Assembly (NCBI GenBank): GCA_030770535.1
Contig: JASVEC010000024.1
Location: forward strand, 62,001 to 126,000
Length of the DNA: 64,000 nt
Direction of reading: 5' to 3'
Origin: Batkoa obscura
Lineage: Eukaryota > Entomophthoromycota > Entomophthoromycetes > Entomophthorales > Batkoaceae
Position numbers and translations under genes: made by a program. Positions 1 through 10,931 of the stretch are shown piece by piece. Position 1 is the stretch's first letter; the number at the start of each line of letters is the position of its first letter. Under the pieces are notes generated by a model. The model did no database searches, was not told where the DNA came from, and saw only the letters and a program-made list of their open reading frames with translations.

Positions 1-511
1 TAATGAGCAAACAAATTCACGTAAGGATATATTTAATTTCTTAAGTATCTAAATTGATTTTTTAGAACCATGGACGTTCGACTTCACACAATCCAGAACT
101 TATCCTTAATAATTTTAATACACGTTTAGGGCATACTATAGGGCGTATGTTTCAATCTCTTTTTCCACAAGTTCCGGAATTTGAAGGAAGGCAAACTGCA
201 ACATTCCACAATCAAAGAGATTTTATTTTTTTCAGACGACATCGGTAACACTATTATTCTTATATGGATTTTGAATATTCTTACTAATATGTTTCAGTTA
301 TGAATTTAAAAGCGGTGAAAAGGTTAATCTCCAAGAAATTGGCCCCAGGTTTACTTTAAAATTGAAATGGCTCCAAAGAGGACTTTTTGATTCTGAAAAG
401 GGAGAGTTTATTTGGAAATTCAATGTATTTATACCTTTATTTTTATCATATATTTTACTAATATTAATATAGGCTGATATGGAGACTAGTCGCAAGCGTT
501 TCTTCTTATAA
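1..511 (+). CDS. RPF1: Rpf1 ribosome biogenesis factor, C-terminal part (5' partial)
   Basis: Brix-domain protein of the large (60S) pre-ribosome, nucleolar, needed for processing of the 27S pre-rRNA. The window cuts off the N-terminal part. Four exons are visible: 1-20, 66-244, 298-424 and 473-511, with introns of 45-53 bp. The joined frame carries the family signature: [29 protein letters not shown], a very conserved [19 protein letters not shown], then [13 protein letters not shown], and ends in [10 protein letters not shown]. Yeast and human Rpf1 end in the same way (as remembered), so the stop is the natural C-terminus. Next comes a same-strand DUF4436 gene 484 bp away. Identification is secure; the position of the first splice is inferred from homology. 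Confidence 0.9.
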
Positions 512-995
512 TAATAGAGTGATGTCATTAATCTGTTTAAGATATTGAAGCGATGTAACTTTAATAGCTAACTATATAATATAAACATAGAACATTTAAA
601 ATTTTGATAATTAAAGTTGATATAAATACATTTTATTTTATTTTATTACTTAAAATTAGTTTAAAGGCTAAAGGATTTTCATTATTTTAATGTATTACTG
701 ATTTTTCATATTGTTATAAATCCCATAATATATGTTTCATGTCTTTTTTATGTTGGATATAGAATTAAATAAAGCCAAATTATCACCTTGTAACTGAAAC
801 TTTTATAAGGTTAAAGATTACTATTAAAATCTCAAAAAAATTTGCTAAATCTAACATTTACCAAATTTGAGAAACTGTCCAATTAAAGTTAAAATTTCTT
901 TTATTAATATATTAGTTAGGTAGAATTAATTGTTCTTAACATGTAATATATAAAAAAGTGATTAATTAATTGTAAAATATTTTTTCAACTCAAAG
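512..995. other. intergenic, AT-rich
   Basis: Contains the RPF1 3' untranslated region and the upstream region of the first DUF4436 gene. A TATA-like ATGTAATATATAAA stretch lies about 40 bp before the start codon. Nothing else is recognisable. Confidence 0.5.
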
Positions 996-1976
996 ATGTC
1001 ACTGTTATATATATTAAAAGATGTTTGGAATAATCTAATGGAAAGGACAAAGGTAAGAAGAGTGGTTCTTTCCTTATTCGTTGCTATTATATGGTGTGCT
1101 GTTACTTTACCTGTAGCTCTTAATATGCTATACTCAATAAACGAAGATAAAACAGAAATGATAAATGAATATGACTTTAGTGATCCAGCAGCCAAAGTAT
1201 TAATTATGAATTTTTATTTTCAATCAATAGATACATCAAAAAAGACTGGAGCTATATACATAAACGTATTGCCATCACCTGGATTGTTGGATAATAGGTA
1301 CCGTTTAACTGAAACTGTGACGTGTGATTTCTTTTATAAAACTTTAGTCATGGAAAAAGGTAAAACTTCAACTGCTTTCTCGTTATTAATCCCCTTGGAT
1401 GAATCTTCTACGAAAATGTATCCATTAGAGAAATTAAAGGCATACTTGCCTGTTTACTGCAGCACTAAAGAAGGAGAGACGTATGACCTTATGTTGAGTT
1501 CTGAGAAAGTGTTACAAACTTATGAAAGAACTACCTATCAAAAATTTTATAAAGATTTGGATGAAAATGAGAAGTTGTCTATATTGTATTCTGTACCCCA
1601 TGAAGATGCAACTGTAATATTTTTTGAGTTTGTTCAACCTGACCGTACTAAATTATATTCATTTATCATATCTTTATCTATGTGGGGTATAACACTAGGA
1701 TTGTTTAATATTACCTTGAATCTATTGGTAGATAAAAGAGATCCTATTAGCTGTATAGCATTTGGCGCTACTATTTTATTCGCGTTACCTGCTTTAAGAG
1801 CAACTCAACCTAGTGTCCCTGGAATGGGTTGTTTATCAGATATTGTAGCTTTTCTGTGGTAATGTTTTTTTAATTTTTTTAATTTTTTTAAATTCATATT
1901 CTAACTTAATTTTAGGTGCATTTCACTTTCAGCTCTTTTTACCGTTATTAATATTTATGTATATGCTTTCAGATAA
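996..1976 (+). CDS. DUF4436 integral membrane protein, paralogue 1
   Basis: Exons 996-1858 and 1916-1976, 307 residues. The 57-bp intron splits the Trp codon (TG^G) of FLWC and has a clear CTAAC branch site. Layout: cytosolic RTKVRR, TM1 at about residues 22-44, a roughly 170-residue lumenal or extracellular domain, then three TMs near the C-terminus. The C-terminal signature ILFALPALRATQPSVPGMG matches DUF4436, a family of unknown function in fungi and actinobacteria. Conserved Cys residues (VTCDF and PVYCS) could form a disulfide. This is the most divergent of the six copies: the usual REVPPP loop is replaced by DKRDPIS. Without the splice the frame stops right after FLW and loses the last TM. 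Function unknown. Confidence 0.8.
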
Positions 1977-2535
1977 AATTTAATTGAGAAATATTAATTT
2001 TGAGCTTAATTAATACGATATATACATAAATCAATTCTGTAATCCGTTTATTTAGAACTTTAATAAATATTTTAATTTTACAAAAAGTACATAAAGTTAA
2101 ATATTTATGATTAGATTTAATACAAACAATTAGACTAGTTATTTTCAATTGCTTTATCTATTTATAAAATTTATTATCTTTCATATCTTAATAACATTTG
2201 CACTACTTTAGACAATATATTACCTATTTAATTGATATATAATTCTAAGTTAATGTAATATATTAAACAATATTTAAGATGGAAAATATATAATGGCTTT
2301 TAATCTATCAAATAATAAAATTCTATTTGAAATATTTGAAATATTCAAAAAATTTCTATATTTTAGTGAATGTATAAATTCTTATTTATTAGTTAATTAA
2401 TTATTAAATCTAAAAAGGAAATAAACAAATTCTTTGTTCTTATTAAATTTATGAATAAATTCGCCTTATAGTTCTTAATTTAAAGTAATCTTTTTAACAA
2501 CTTTCATCTTTAATAATAAAAACAAAGTCAAAACG
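1977..2535. other. intergenic between tandem DUF4436 genes
   Basis: 559 bp of AT-rich DNA with no open frame of note. It presumably holds the 3' end of paralogue 1 and the promoter of paralogue 2. Confidence 0.5.
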
Positions 2536-3477
2536 ATGAAGAAGCAACTTAATGGGTTGATTGGAAATACTAGGATAAGAAGAATTATATTATCTATCTT
2601 GGGTATTGTTTTATGGTGTGTAATTGTACTCCCTATTGCCCTCACAAGGATAAACAAAGCCGAAGAATCTATAACTTATAGCCTCGATGGAAGGACCGAT
2701 TTTGATGAATTCAATGGTATTATATTTAAAGTGAGCTTTCAATCCGTCGATTCATCTGCTGGTAAGATTAATTTGCTAGCAATTCCTTTGATTTTTGGCA
2801 CATATGGTGATAATCTATCAGTTCCCAAAAGCACTATCACTTGTGATTTATGTTATGAAAAGTCAACTTTCAGTGATGGAAAAATTGCCAAACCTGTTAA
2901 ATTAGAAGTTCCAATATTAAGTGGAAATTCTAAGGACTACCCTTTTGAGGAATTTAAAGCAATATTCACCATTTTATGTACGGTTAAAGATGAGCTAGTA
3001 CCAGTTACGATTACCTATGGAAAAGATATACAATCATATAACCCTACCGTCGATATTTCTCCAATCAAAGAACTCACTGGAGAGCTTGAGCATTTAAAAT
3101 CTGATTTTACAGGATTGTACTCAAGTGATAATGCATTAGGGATAGTTATTTTATTACAACAGCCTGTCTCAACAAAACTATTCTCAATATTTTTAATACT
3201 AGTTATGTGGGGTCTAACAATATCTTTGTCAATTGTTACTTTTGATATTATTTTTCATCGCAGAGAAGTGCCTCCACCAATTTTAGCAATAGGTACCTCC
3301 ATGCTTTTTGCTCTTCCAGCTCTAAGAGGTTCTCAACCTGGTGTCCCATTTCTAGGATGCCTTTCAGATATTAGTGGCTTTTTCTGGTGCTTAGCTCTTA
3401 TTGCCCTATGCTCTATGTTAAATATTTATGCCTTTACTCTAAGATGGAGAAGACCAGTTATAAGCGCATCATTTTAA
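2536..3477 (+). CDS. DUF4436 integral membrane protein, paralogue 2
   Basis: Single exon, 313 residues. It starts KKQLNGLIGNTRIRRIILS and shows TM1 (about residues 18-38), a lumenal domain with the family landmarks FQSVDSSAGKINL, TCDLCYEK, YPFEEFKA and a Cys in FTILC, then TM2 at FLILVMWGLTISLS, a loop with HRREVPPP, TM3 with SMLFALPALRGSQPG and a last TM at FFWCLALIALCSMLN ending in WRRPV. It has no intron at the FFW^C position where paralogues 1, 3 and 4 have one, and shares the RWRRPV/RWRKPV tail with paralogues 5 and 6, so these three look like one intronless subgroup. DUF4436 assignment is from the C-terminal motif. Function unknown; membrane location is predicted from hydrophobicity. 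Confidence 0.85.
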   Translation: MKKQLNGLIGNTRIRRIILSILGIVLWCVIVLPIALTRINKAEESITYSLDGRTDFDEFNGIIFKVSFQSVDSSAGKINLLAIPLIFGTYGDNLSVPKSTITCDLCYEKSTFSDGKIAKPVKLEVPILSGNSKDYPFEEFKAIFTILCTVKDELVPVTITYGKDIQSYNPTVDISPIKELTGELEHLKSDFTGLYSSDNALGIVILLQQPVSTKLFSIFLILVMWGLTISLSIVTFDIIFHRREVPPPILAIGTSMLFALPALRGSQPGVPFLGCLSDISGFFWCLALIALCSMLNIYAFTLRWRRPVISASF

Positions 3478-5571
3478 CTTACAGTAGTGTTGTATTTTAG
3501 ATTTCTCTTTTCTTTCTCTTTTAATAAAATTAATGTTCATACATCATATAAAAATTAGCCAGTTTTGTGCTTTTCTGTATCAGTTGAAAAAATAATTCGG
3601 ATTTTTTTAGAATTCATTACAAACTCAACTTTAATATCAATATTCAATATTAATATTAATATTCAAACTAGCAACATATTGAACATATTTATTAGTAAAT
3701 GTTTTACAAATTAAGAGTAATTTTACTTAAAATTGATAACTTATTTCTTAATATAGAGATGTTTTATATCCAAAATAAGGTGTTTATTTTATAGTTGATT
3801 ATAAAAATAAAGCTCAAAACATAAGTAACTATAGTTTAAAGATAAAATGATATAAAAAAGTTTAGTGCTGTTTTGTTCATATTATACTATATAATATGCG
3901 AAAAAGATTTGTCTTTTGATTTGCTGTTCATTTTTTAAGTAACTTAAATCTTAAAAGCTTACCAGTAAGTTTTTCAATAAAAAGACAAGATCTTTTATAA
4001 GTTTATCATTAAAAAAGTCAAAGTAGTAAAAATACTAATAAAGCTGTTACATAATCCTATGTAATATTTTTCTCTTTAAATTCTTACTTGATTTGTTATC
4101 TTTAATACTTTCTTAATACCAATATTATTATTGAATATTATCATACTTTAAAATAACTTACTCTTTCAAGCTAAATGCTTATTTTTCCAGGTTTAAAAAA
4201 AGCTTGCCAAGTGCAAAATTTGTCAAATACAAAATTCGCCAAGGACTAAATACTTAAACTTTCTCCTGCTTTTTACCCGATAAAGTTGAACCCAATCCTT
4301 AATAAATTGAACTATTGGACATGATATCATTGTTGCTATTCTTTATTTTAACCTTAATTAAATAGTAACTTTCTTTAATTAAAATAAAACTTAATAATTA
4401 AATCTTATTTTTCCACTCTTTTATAGTTGTTTTTTAAGATCCATTTGTTATTATTGAATTTAATAAGACTCAAAACCATATAAAATTTATTACTACCGTG
4501 AAATTCATTATTGGTATTTCACATTTTATTAGATGTTGAATCTGAATCCTCTATTAGAGTCTAAGATTAAATAGTTTATTACTAAGAAGTTTTATTTATA
4601 ATATAACATTAATTCTAAGGATAAGATATTTTAGAAATGAATAACATATATACTTTAGTGTAGAACTATAACTCAATTTTGATTATTTCATATTAATTCA
4701 ACGCATACTGTGGTTTTTCTGTCTTGTACTATTCTATTGCTAATATTCTTTGATTCTTTATTTTAGATACAAACATTATATAATTTTCGAGGTTTATGCT
4801 ATTTGCATTCCTTTTATTATATTGCTTAAAGTAAATCAAATGTCTTGAATTTAGTTAACACTGCTACTACCAACTATCATGTTTAAAAATACACTATAAT
4901 TTTGAAGACCAAAAAAGACTGATAATTTACTAAGTTTTCTAATAGGGGTTTTGATAAAAACCTCACTCAAGAAACATAAAAGAATAAACTAACCTTGGGC
5001 CTATTTATGCAAAAAACTATTTTATATACTAGTACTGATTTGGTTTAAATGTGGATTAACATTTTCAATTGTGTACTTGTTCAATATAAGTTTCAAAAAA
5101 CTATCCTAATAAATTTAAGGAATACAAAATTAAAATGCCCAATCCACATCTAAATTGAATTAGCAATATTCTATAAAGAAGTAATAGCAATGGGCATAAA
5201 AAGGACAAATTGAATAAAAGCCAAAAAAAATTAATCAATTAAACTAATAAATTTAAATATCATAAATAATTTAATTTTGTATACTATAAAGTGATATAAA
5301 TGTTTTTTTATCATTAATAAAAGTAAATAAACAGATAAATAAGGTTATAACAAGAATTTTATCGCCAATAAATTACATTACCCAAATAAGACCATGCTTG
5401 ATAACTTGTTCTTTAATCTCAAGTCCCACTAAATTTGGGTCCAGTCCTGATTTCCTCAAATAAGCATTAAGTTGATCAAAAAAATTAAAATATAAAAGGC
5501 CTCGTTTTTCTTCCTTGATCTTGAATTTTATTTTTTTGCTTGCTTTTTTGTTGTGAAATCGATTCCTAATA
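3478..5571. other. gene-free AT-rich intergenic region
   Basis: About 2.1 kb with no convincing reading frame, tRNA, MITE copy or tandem repeat on either strand. A short minus-strand frame at the right end overlaps the next gene's start and is probably not real. Confidence 0.5.
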
Positions 5572-6423
5572 ATGTCAGATACAACGTCATCCTCCTTTTG
5601 GGTCAATTTAAGGGGTTATAGACCTTACCTACACATAAAAGAGATTTATATTACTTTAATTGGGGTTTTATGGATGCTTTTAATTGTATACCCAGTATAT
5701 TTAGGGATTGCAATGGCGGATACAATGAATCCGTATGCAAATTCACCACCAGGCACAAGGTTTGTTATTTATGATCCAATATTATTAAATTTGAGTACAG
5801 CGTTTAAAAAAACACGATTACCAAGGAACGTATCGGATATTATGGTAGGGATATGCTTTTTTTTGATATTTTTAAGGGTGTTTTTGAATGGTAGAAAAAC
5901 TTTATTACTATTAAGAAGAGTATTTTATATTGTCGGATTTCTTTATCTTTTAAGAATTCCTTTCATGTTAACTACTCTCATGCCACCACCCATCACTGAG
6001 TGTGTGCCAAAAGATCATAAAAGTGTGTTTTTCTATGCTAAACTTTTAATGTTGCAAAAGATGGAATCGTGCGCTGATTTAATGTACTCTGGTCATACTA
6101 TTGCGTTTACAATTAGCTCTCTTATTTGGATTCATTATCCATTGTTTAAGCGTTTTTCTTATTTAATTAATTCACTTCTTGTTTTAAACAGCTTTCTTTC
6201 CGTTATTGGATTAATTGCTTCTTCATATCACTATACCATTGATGTGGTAGTATCTTTCCTTTTAGTCAATTTTGTATGGCATTTCTATCACTTTGCAGTG
6301 ACTACAAATTATTTAGTAGATACCTGGTATGGGAAAGTGCTTTTGTTTATAGATCATGAAAGTTATTTAATTAAGAGAGAACCAGAGTATATTGCATTAA
6401 CTACTGTAGAAAAAATAGTGTAA
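5572..6423 (+). CDS. sphingomyelin-synthase-related phosphotransferase (PAP2_C family)
   Basis: Single exon, 283 residues, about six TM segments. It carries the sphingomyelin synthase motifs: a D2-type segment around residues 115-140 (RRVFYIVGFLYLLRIPF then MPPP), D3 CADLMYSGHT at 167-176, and D4 HYTID at 220-224. The catalytic triad His175, His220 and Asp224 keeps the family spacing. Family members move a phospho-alcohol head group from a glycerophospholipid to ceramide (phosphocholine, phosphoethanolamine or phosphoinositol) in Golgi or plasma membrane. The head group cannot be told from the sequence. In typical ascomycete fungi this role belongs to Aur1, a more distant relative with different spacing. 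The ATG is the first in frame and gives a short soluble N-terminus. Confidence 0.8.
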   Translation: MSDTTSSSFWVNLRGYRPYLHIKEIYITLIGVLWMLLIVYPVYLGIAMADTMNPYANSPPGTRFVIYDPILLNLSTAFKKTRLPRNVSDIMVGICFFLIFLRVFLNGRKTLLLLRRVFYIVGFLYLLRIPFMLTTLMPPPITECVPKDHKSVFFYAKLLMLQKMESCADLMYSGHTIAFTISSLIWIHYPLFKRFSYLINSLLVLNSFLSVIGLIASSYHYTIDVVVSFLLVNFVWHFYHFAVTTNYLVDTWYGKVLLFIDHESYLIKREPEYIALTTVEKIV

Positions 6424-7571
6424 TTACAACTTCGCTTCTTGAGTCTTATTCTCTTTCTTTTAAAATTTATTGTTATTTTAATATATGTTATTCAATTTTA
6501 TAAAATTAATACTGCTATTTAAGAGCGGAATAATTATTGAACAAGTTTCAGCTTTTAATTCTAATAGAAATTAACTCCTTTTTAAATTTCGGATTTATTC
6601 TCAATTTGTTTGAAGATTAATTACCAATAGTTTAAATTTAGAATTTCGTCAAGATTATCAAAGTTTATAATTTATTAGCCTTAATTTATCATTCAACTAT
6701 CTTTCTATCTTATGATATTAAAAAACCAAATGTTAAAATAAAATACTAGATTAATAATGTAATCACTGTTTTATTTAAATTTTATTTCGCTTTTTAACTC
6801 AGTTTTTATTATTAGCTAATAAGTAAAAATAAATAATTTAAGTTAGGGATGTAATAATTAGTAACATTAAGATGAATTTAAGTTAATTAGGATAGTAGTT
6901 TTCATTATTATATTGATAAGAAAAACTCAAGTTTATTCCTTGATTTAAGAATTAAGCTAATAAATTTTAAATATCTTATTTATCCTCTCATAAATATATC
7001 TACTACTCTGGTTACCAATATTTGTATTAAACATTATCATTCTGTGAATAATACACGCTTACTGTTATCAGGGCAGGTCATACACCTAAATTTTCGTTAA
7101 AATAAATCAAAAATATATTTTCCAATACTACTTTTGCTTAGTCAGTGGCTTGACTATTTCAGTCTTGAAATGTTCTTTTTTTATGTTGTTTTTCGGAACA
7201 TCCTTAATATCCTTTGTCATCTTATTTGACTTTCAATACAGCTTAACTTAAATAGTGTAATAAAAAAGTAAAAATAGAAGTAGAGTTATTTAAAACCTAA
7301 ATTAAACATTATTTAATTTATGGTATAAAAATAGAAAACAAATAACGTAATATAAATCAAAATAAGTTTAGTTTAATATAAGATTTTTATATTTATATTT
7401 ATATTTATATTTATATTTATATTTATATTTATATTTATACTTATACTTATATTTTCATTTTTATTTTTATTTTTATTTTTCATAACTCCTATTTAAAATA
7501 CTTAAACAACAGACTAAGTCAACTTATTTGCTCTAAAGTGCTTATATACTCTTAGTATTTTATTGCTACTG
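6424..7571. other. intergenic, AT-rich
   Basis: About 1.1 kb between convergent genes. It holds a hexanucleotide repeat at 7387-7440 and nothing else recognised. Confidence 0.5.
7384..7480. repeat. (ATTTAT)n hexanucleotide microsatellite grading into (ATTTTT)n
   Basis: About nine near-perfect copies of ATTTAT, then two ACTTAT variants, then a T-rich ATTTTT run. It lies just downstream of the lipase gene. Confidence 0.9.
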
Positions 7572-8567
7572 TTACTTCTGTAAAGTCATATTATAATACA
7601 GTGAATTCACCTGCTCAGTAATACCATTCAATGGCATTTTGAGAACTGGTACAGTATCATCACAAAGGTTATCAAATGGAATCCCAAGCATGAAGAAATG
7701 ATCTTTACTATCAAAGTGAGTAATCGAATTGATCCCAATAGTATCTTCTCCATTTTCTGAACTACACATTACTGCTTTAGAATCATTGGTTTCAACATTA
7801 GCTAAATAATGGACTTCAGTTGGACCATGTAAATACCCTTTAAGGCTAGATGCTAAAATGGGGACAGGGTCATTGCCATTAATAGCACGAATATATGTCT
7901 TTATTACGGATGAAGTCAACTGTACAAAATCTTTATTGCCAACTCTTGGTTGTCCAAATGTATAAACCTTGATATTTTTTAAGCCTAAATTATAGATAAG
8001 ATCTACAGAGGCTAGGTTGGCTATAGAACCACCTAAACTATGACCCACAACAAATAAAGGCCAAGATTTCAAGTTTGGGTTTTGATCGTATAGTTTGCTT
8101 ATGCTATCACAATAGTATTGTCTCAACCCAATAGTAGCTTCTTGAAAGCCTTGATGTACTTTGATATTTGGACAACTGGTACTGTTTAATTTTCCTAAGT
8201 TAATAGGTACTAAAGTGTCTTTCCCATTTAATTCCCAATTGACCTTAGAATTTGAGCCTCGGAATGCTAAGACTAAAAATTCGTATTTTGTGTTTTTTAT
8301 TAATGTACCCTTCACATCCAATTCTTTGTTATACAATATAGCTATCGTTTCACTATCGGGAGTCAATACTTTACAATGAAATGGACAATCCCATGCTAAT
8401 AGTTTTGTATCATCTGAACAATAAGTTGCCCCAGTATATTGTGCTAATAATTTTACATTGTTGGACAAGCTTATTAGAGGGTTAGGAACGGGTGTGGAGA
8501 CGGATATGGATTGCTTTGCAAATAATAATAAGGGTAGGAATATAGATAAAAGTGAATTGTAAATCAT
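7572..8567 (-). CDS. secreted class 3 (fungal-type) lipase
   Basis: Single exon, 331 residues. A hydrophobic N-terminus (about residues 1-22) looks like a signal peptide. Class 3 lipase landmarks follow in order: an AFRGS oxyanion strand at about 101, VHQGF at 137, the nucleophile elbow GHSLGG with Ser177, then YTFGQPRVGN, the acid Asp233 in NGNDPVP, and His290 in the DHFFMLG region as catalytic His. Length and order match Rhizomucor-type triacylglycerol lipases and feruloyl-esterase-like relatives. Several Cys in the mature part are consistent with secretion. It likely hydrolyses acylglycerols outside the cell. The gene is convergent with the sphingolipid synthase-like gene. The exact substrate is not predictable. 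Confidence 0.9.
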   Translation of the reverse strand: MIYNSLLSIFLPLLLFAKQSISVSTPVPNPLISLSNNVKLLAQYTGATYCSDDTKLLAWDCPFHCKVLTPDSETIAILYNKELDVKGTLIKNTKYEFLVLAFRGSNSKVNWELNGKDTLVPINLGKLNSTSCPNIKVHQGFQEATIGLRQYYCDSISKLYDQNPNLKSWPLFVVGHSLGGSIANLASVDLIYNLGLKNIKVYTFGQPRVGNKDFVQLTSSVIKTYIRAINGNDPVPILASSLKGYLHGPTEVHYLANVETNDSKAVMCSSENGEDTIGINSITHFDSKDHFFMLGIPFDNLCDDTVPVLKMPLNGITEQVNSLYYNMTLQK

Positions 8568-8858
8568 CTTAATTTTATTATAATAAATAGAAAATAGTTT
8601 TTTTTAATGAAGTAAAATTTATTGCCTTTTTTTATGTGCCTGGCTGATCGAAATAACTTTTTATATTGATCTGCTGAATTTTATTTTATTTTGTTTATCT
8701 TTGGTAAATTTTTGTTAAGAATTAATTTAAAAATTATTTACTATCTCAAACCACATAATAGATATCATAATAATTCAACCTTTTTATTCCTATGTTTCTT
8801 TATTTCATTTTATATGACTATTGAAACTTTAAAATACTAAAGATTTCAAAATGTATAT

Positions 8859-8958
8859 GAGAATGCTTTTTTTGGCTTCATCACTTTTTCCATCTTTTAA
8901 GCACTATTTGAGTAGGAAAATTGTTAATAGAATTCCTAAACAAAAAAAATACACTCCC
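8859..8958 (-). mobile_element. MITE copy 1
   Basis: 100 bp, inverted relative to the reference orientation (GGGGATGT end first). Flanked by ATAT on both sides (8855-8858 and 8959-8962). Confidence 0.85.
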
Positions 8959-9556
8959 ATATAACGTGTTTTCATAGTAAATGATAAAACTATATTTTAA
9001 AACTACAACTTTACAAAAAAAAGCATATCAATGTATATTAAACCTCCTTATGTACATAATAATTAAGTTTTATTAAACTTAACTAAATGTCATTGCTTTT
9101 TTGATGACATTTTCACTACTATTTACATGCAGTTATTATAAATATAAAGAAATTATAATTTTAAATATGTAGACTAGAATAAGAGAATTAGTATATAAGG
9201 ATGTTTTTCTTGCTTGGTCTATTTGTTCATTTTTCAAAGCTAGTTAAGTGCAACTTTAAACGCTTAAATATTAAGTGAATTTGCTACATTAGCGATAATG
9301 GACTATATTGGTAATTAAAGTACAAGAGAATTGCTATTTTAGATGTAATATACAGAAATATTTTAGTAAATAATAGTCTCAACAACATGATGCTAATCAA
9401 AAGCGATGATAGTAAATGCCATTTATCTGTTGCCTAAGGAATGAAAAGATAAACAAGTATATTCCTAGATCTTAGCTTTAAAACCAAGTTTACATCCGTA
9501 TTATTTAGTAGTTAAATGAAACTCATTGTCAGTTATAAAATCACCTTTTTCAATAT
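8959..9556. other. intergenic, AT-rich
   Basis: About 600 bp between MITE copies 1 and 2. The right end (9501-9552) is the C-terminal tail of the decayed gene annotated separately; the rest shows nothing recognisable. Confidence 0.5.
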
Positions 9557-10068
9557 GAAGATGTTTTTTTGTGTTTAAAGATTTTACTAGCAATTTTTCC
9601 ACTCAAATAGCGCCTAAAAGATGGAAAAAGTGATGAAGTTAAAAAGATCCTCATATAATAATCACCATTTATACTTTCTAAAAGGTCATCACGAAGTCTA
9701 CCAATAACACAAGTGTTTTTAGTCACAATCAACCCTTTATTATTACATTGGAAGTTGGCTGCTTTACTAGGATAAAAGTTATCATAAGACTGAATTTTAT
9801 AAGTATTATCATTAAAGCTTCGTCCATTTGTTATATAAGCTATACAGCTATCGAGTGTATTGCTATCACATAATACTTTACTAGTCTCTTTGGAGTGATT
9901 TAATATAATATCGTCACTGGAATTGATAAAGTTACTATCTTCAATATAAAGTATACATTGATTTTCTAACTCCCCTTCAAAAAACTTAAAGCCTTACTAC
10001 TTATAAGGTTTATACATGAAATAGCAAATGCCTGAAAGGCCAAAAGTTTTGAAATAAGAATAATTCAT
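9501..10068 (-). pseudogene. decayed Cys-containing, probably secreted protein gene with a MITE inside
   Basis: On the minus strand a frame is open for about 112 codons from 9993 down to the MITE at 9557-9652, with a protein-like composition and several Cys (ENQCILYIEDSNF, VLCDSNTLDSCIAYITNG, NFQCNNKGL). Past the MITE, in register once the element and one ATAT copy are set aside, the frame runs about 18 more codons to a stop at 9501-9503. Upstream an ATG at 10068 begins a short frame, and a hydrophobic, signal-peptide-like stretch (LLAFQAFAISCINLI) lies in a different frame from the main body. So besides the MITE the 5' part appears frameshifted. No family was recognised; an unannotated intron in the 5' part is possible but no good splice pair was seen. 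Confidence 0.55.
9557..9652 (+). mobile_element. MITE copy 2, inside the decayed gene
   Basis: 96 bp, flanked by ATAT on both sides (9553-9556, 9653-9656). It interrupts a minus-strand reading frame. Confidence 0.88.
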
Positions 10069-10210
10069 TGTAATAACTACTAATATACACAAACCAAATG
10101 AAGTAAAGCACTAGTGTAAAAAAGGGATATAAATATAGTTTATAAAAAAAATGGATTTTATAACCAAGTGAAATGTCAACTCATTAATTTATATAATTTT
10201 ATCATCATTT

Positions 10211-10309
10211 GGGGATGTATTTTTGTGTTTAAGAATTTTACTAACAAATTTTCCGCTTAAATAGTGCTTAAAAAATGGAAAAAATAATGAAGTCAAAAAA
10301 AACACTCCC
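10211..10309 (+). mobile_element. MITE copy 3 with diagnostic ATTT duplication
   Basis: 99 bp, flanked by ATTT at 10207-10210 and ATTT at 10310-10313. Because ATTT is not its own reverse complement, this shows that the 4-bp flanks are direct repeats and not part of the terminal inverted repeats. Confidence 0.9.
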
Positions 10310-10833
10310 ATTTACTAAAATTTAAAAAACGGAGAAATTAAAATTTTTGCAAAAATAAAACATTTGAAGTCATATTATTTAATGATTGATTATTTTATTC
10401 GAGTGCATTACAAGATATTAACAAAAAAAATACCAATTTTAAGCTAACACTTTAATACTGATGATAGCTGTATGATCTATGTGCAAATATTTTTTTTGTT
10501 TTATTATTTCATTTTCAATGTACATAAAATTATGAAAAATTGGTAGTAAAATATTAAAGCAGAAAACATTTCCAAATGTAGCCTAAGTCTAGCGAGAATT
10601 AGCTGTAGTCTTTTAATATGAACAGCTTATAAGTTAATGACAGTAAATAAATCAAACTAAATTTTATGGACCTATAACTAGAACATTTCTAGTTAAAAGT
10701 TAAGGAATAAAATTTAAAATTTTTTGGTTCTATTTATTAGCTTATTCCAAATAATTTTTTTAATTTCCTTTCTAACTACTCTTTGCAAACTTTGAAAACT
10801 ATTTTATTTTAGCAGTGATTTTTAACGATATAT

Positions 10834-10931
10834 GAGGATATTTTTTTTGACTTCATTACTTTTCCCATCTTTTAAGCATTATTTGAGTGGAAAAATTGTT
10901 AGTAAAATTCTTAAATACAAAATACGTTCCC
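10834..10931 (-). mobile_element. MITE copy 4
   Basis: 98 bp, flanked by ATAT on both sides (10830-10833 and 10932-10935). Confidence 0.88.

Noticed and set aside
298-528. Minus-strand 76-codon open frame
   Set aside because: It lies opposite RPF1 exons 3 and 4, which carry unmistakable Rpf1 protein motifs; a shadow frame.
5373-5606. Minus-strand 77-codon Lys-rich frame overlapping the start of the sphingolipid synthase-like gene
   Set aside because: It overlaps the start of a well supported gene, has no recognised motif and consists mostly of Lys, Ile and Phe as expected from AT-rich DNA.
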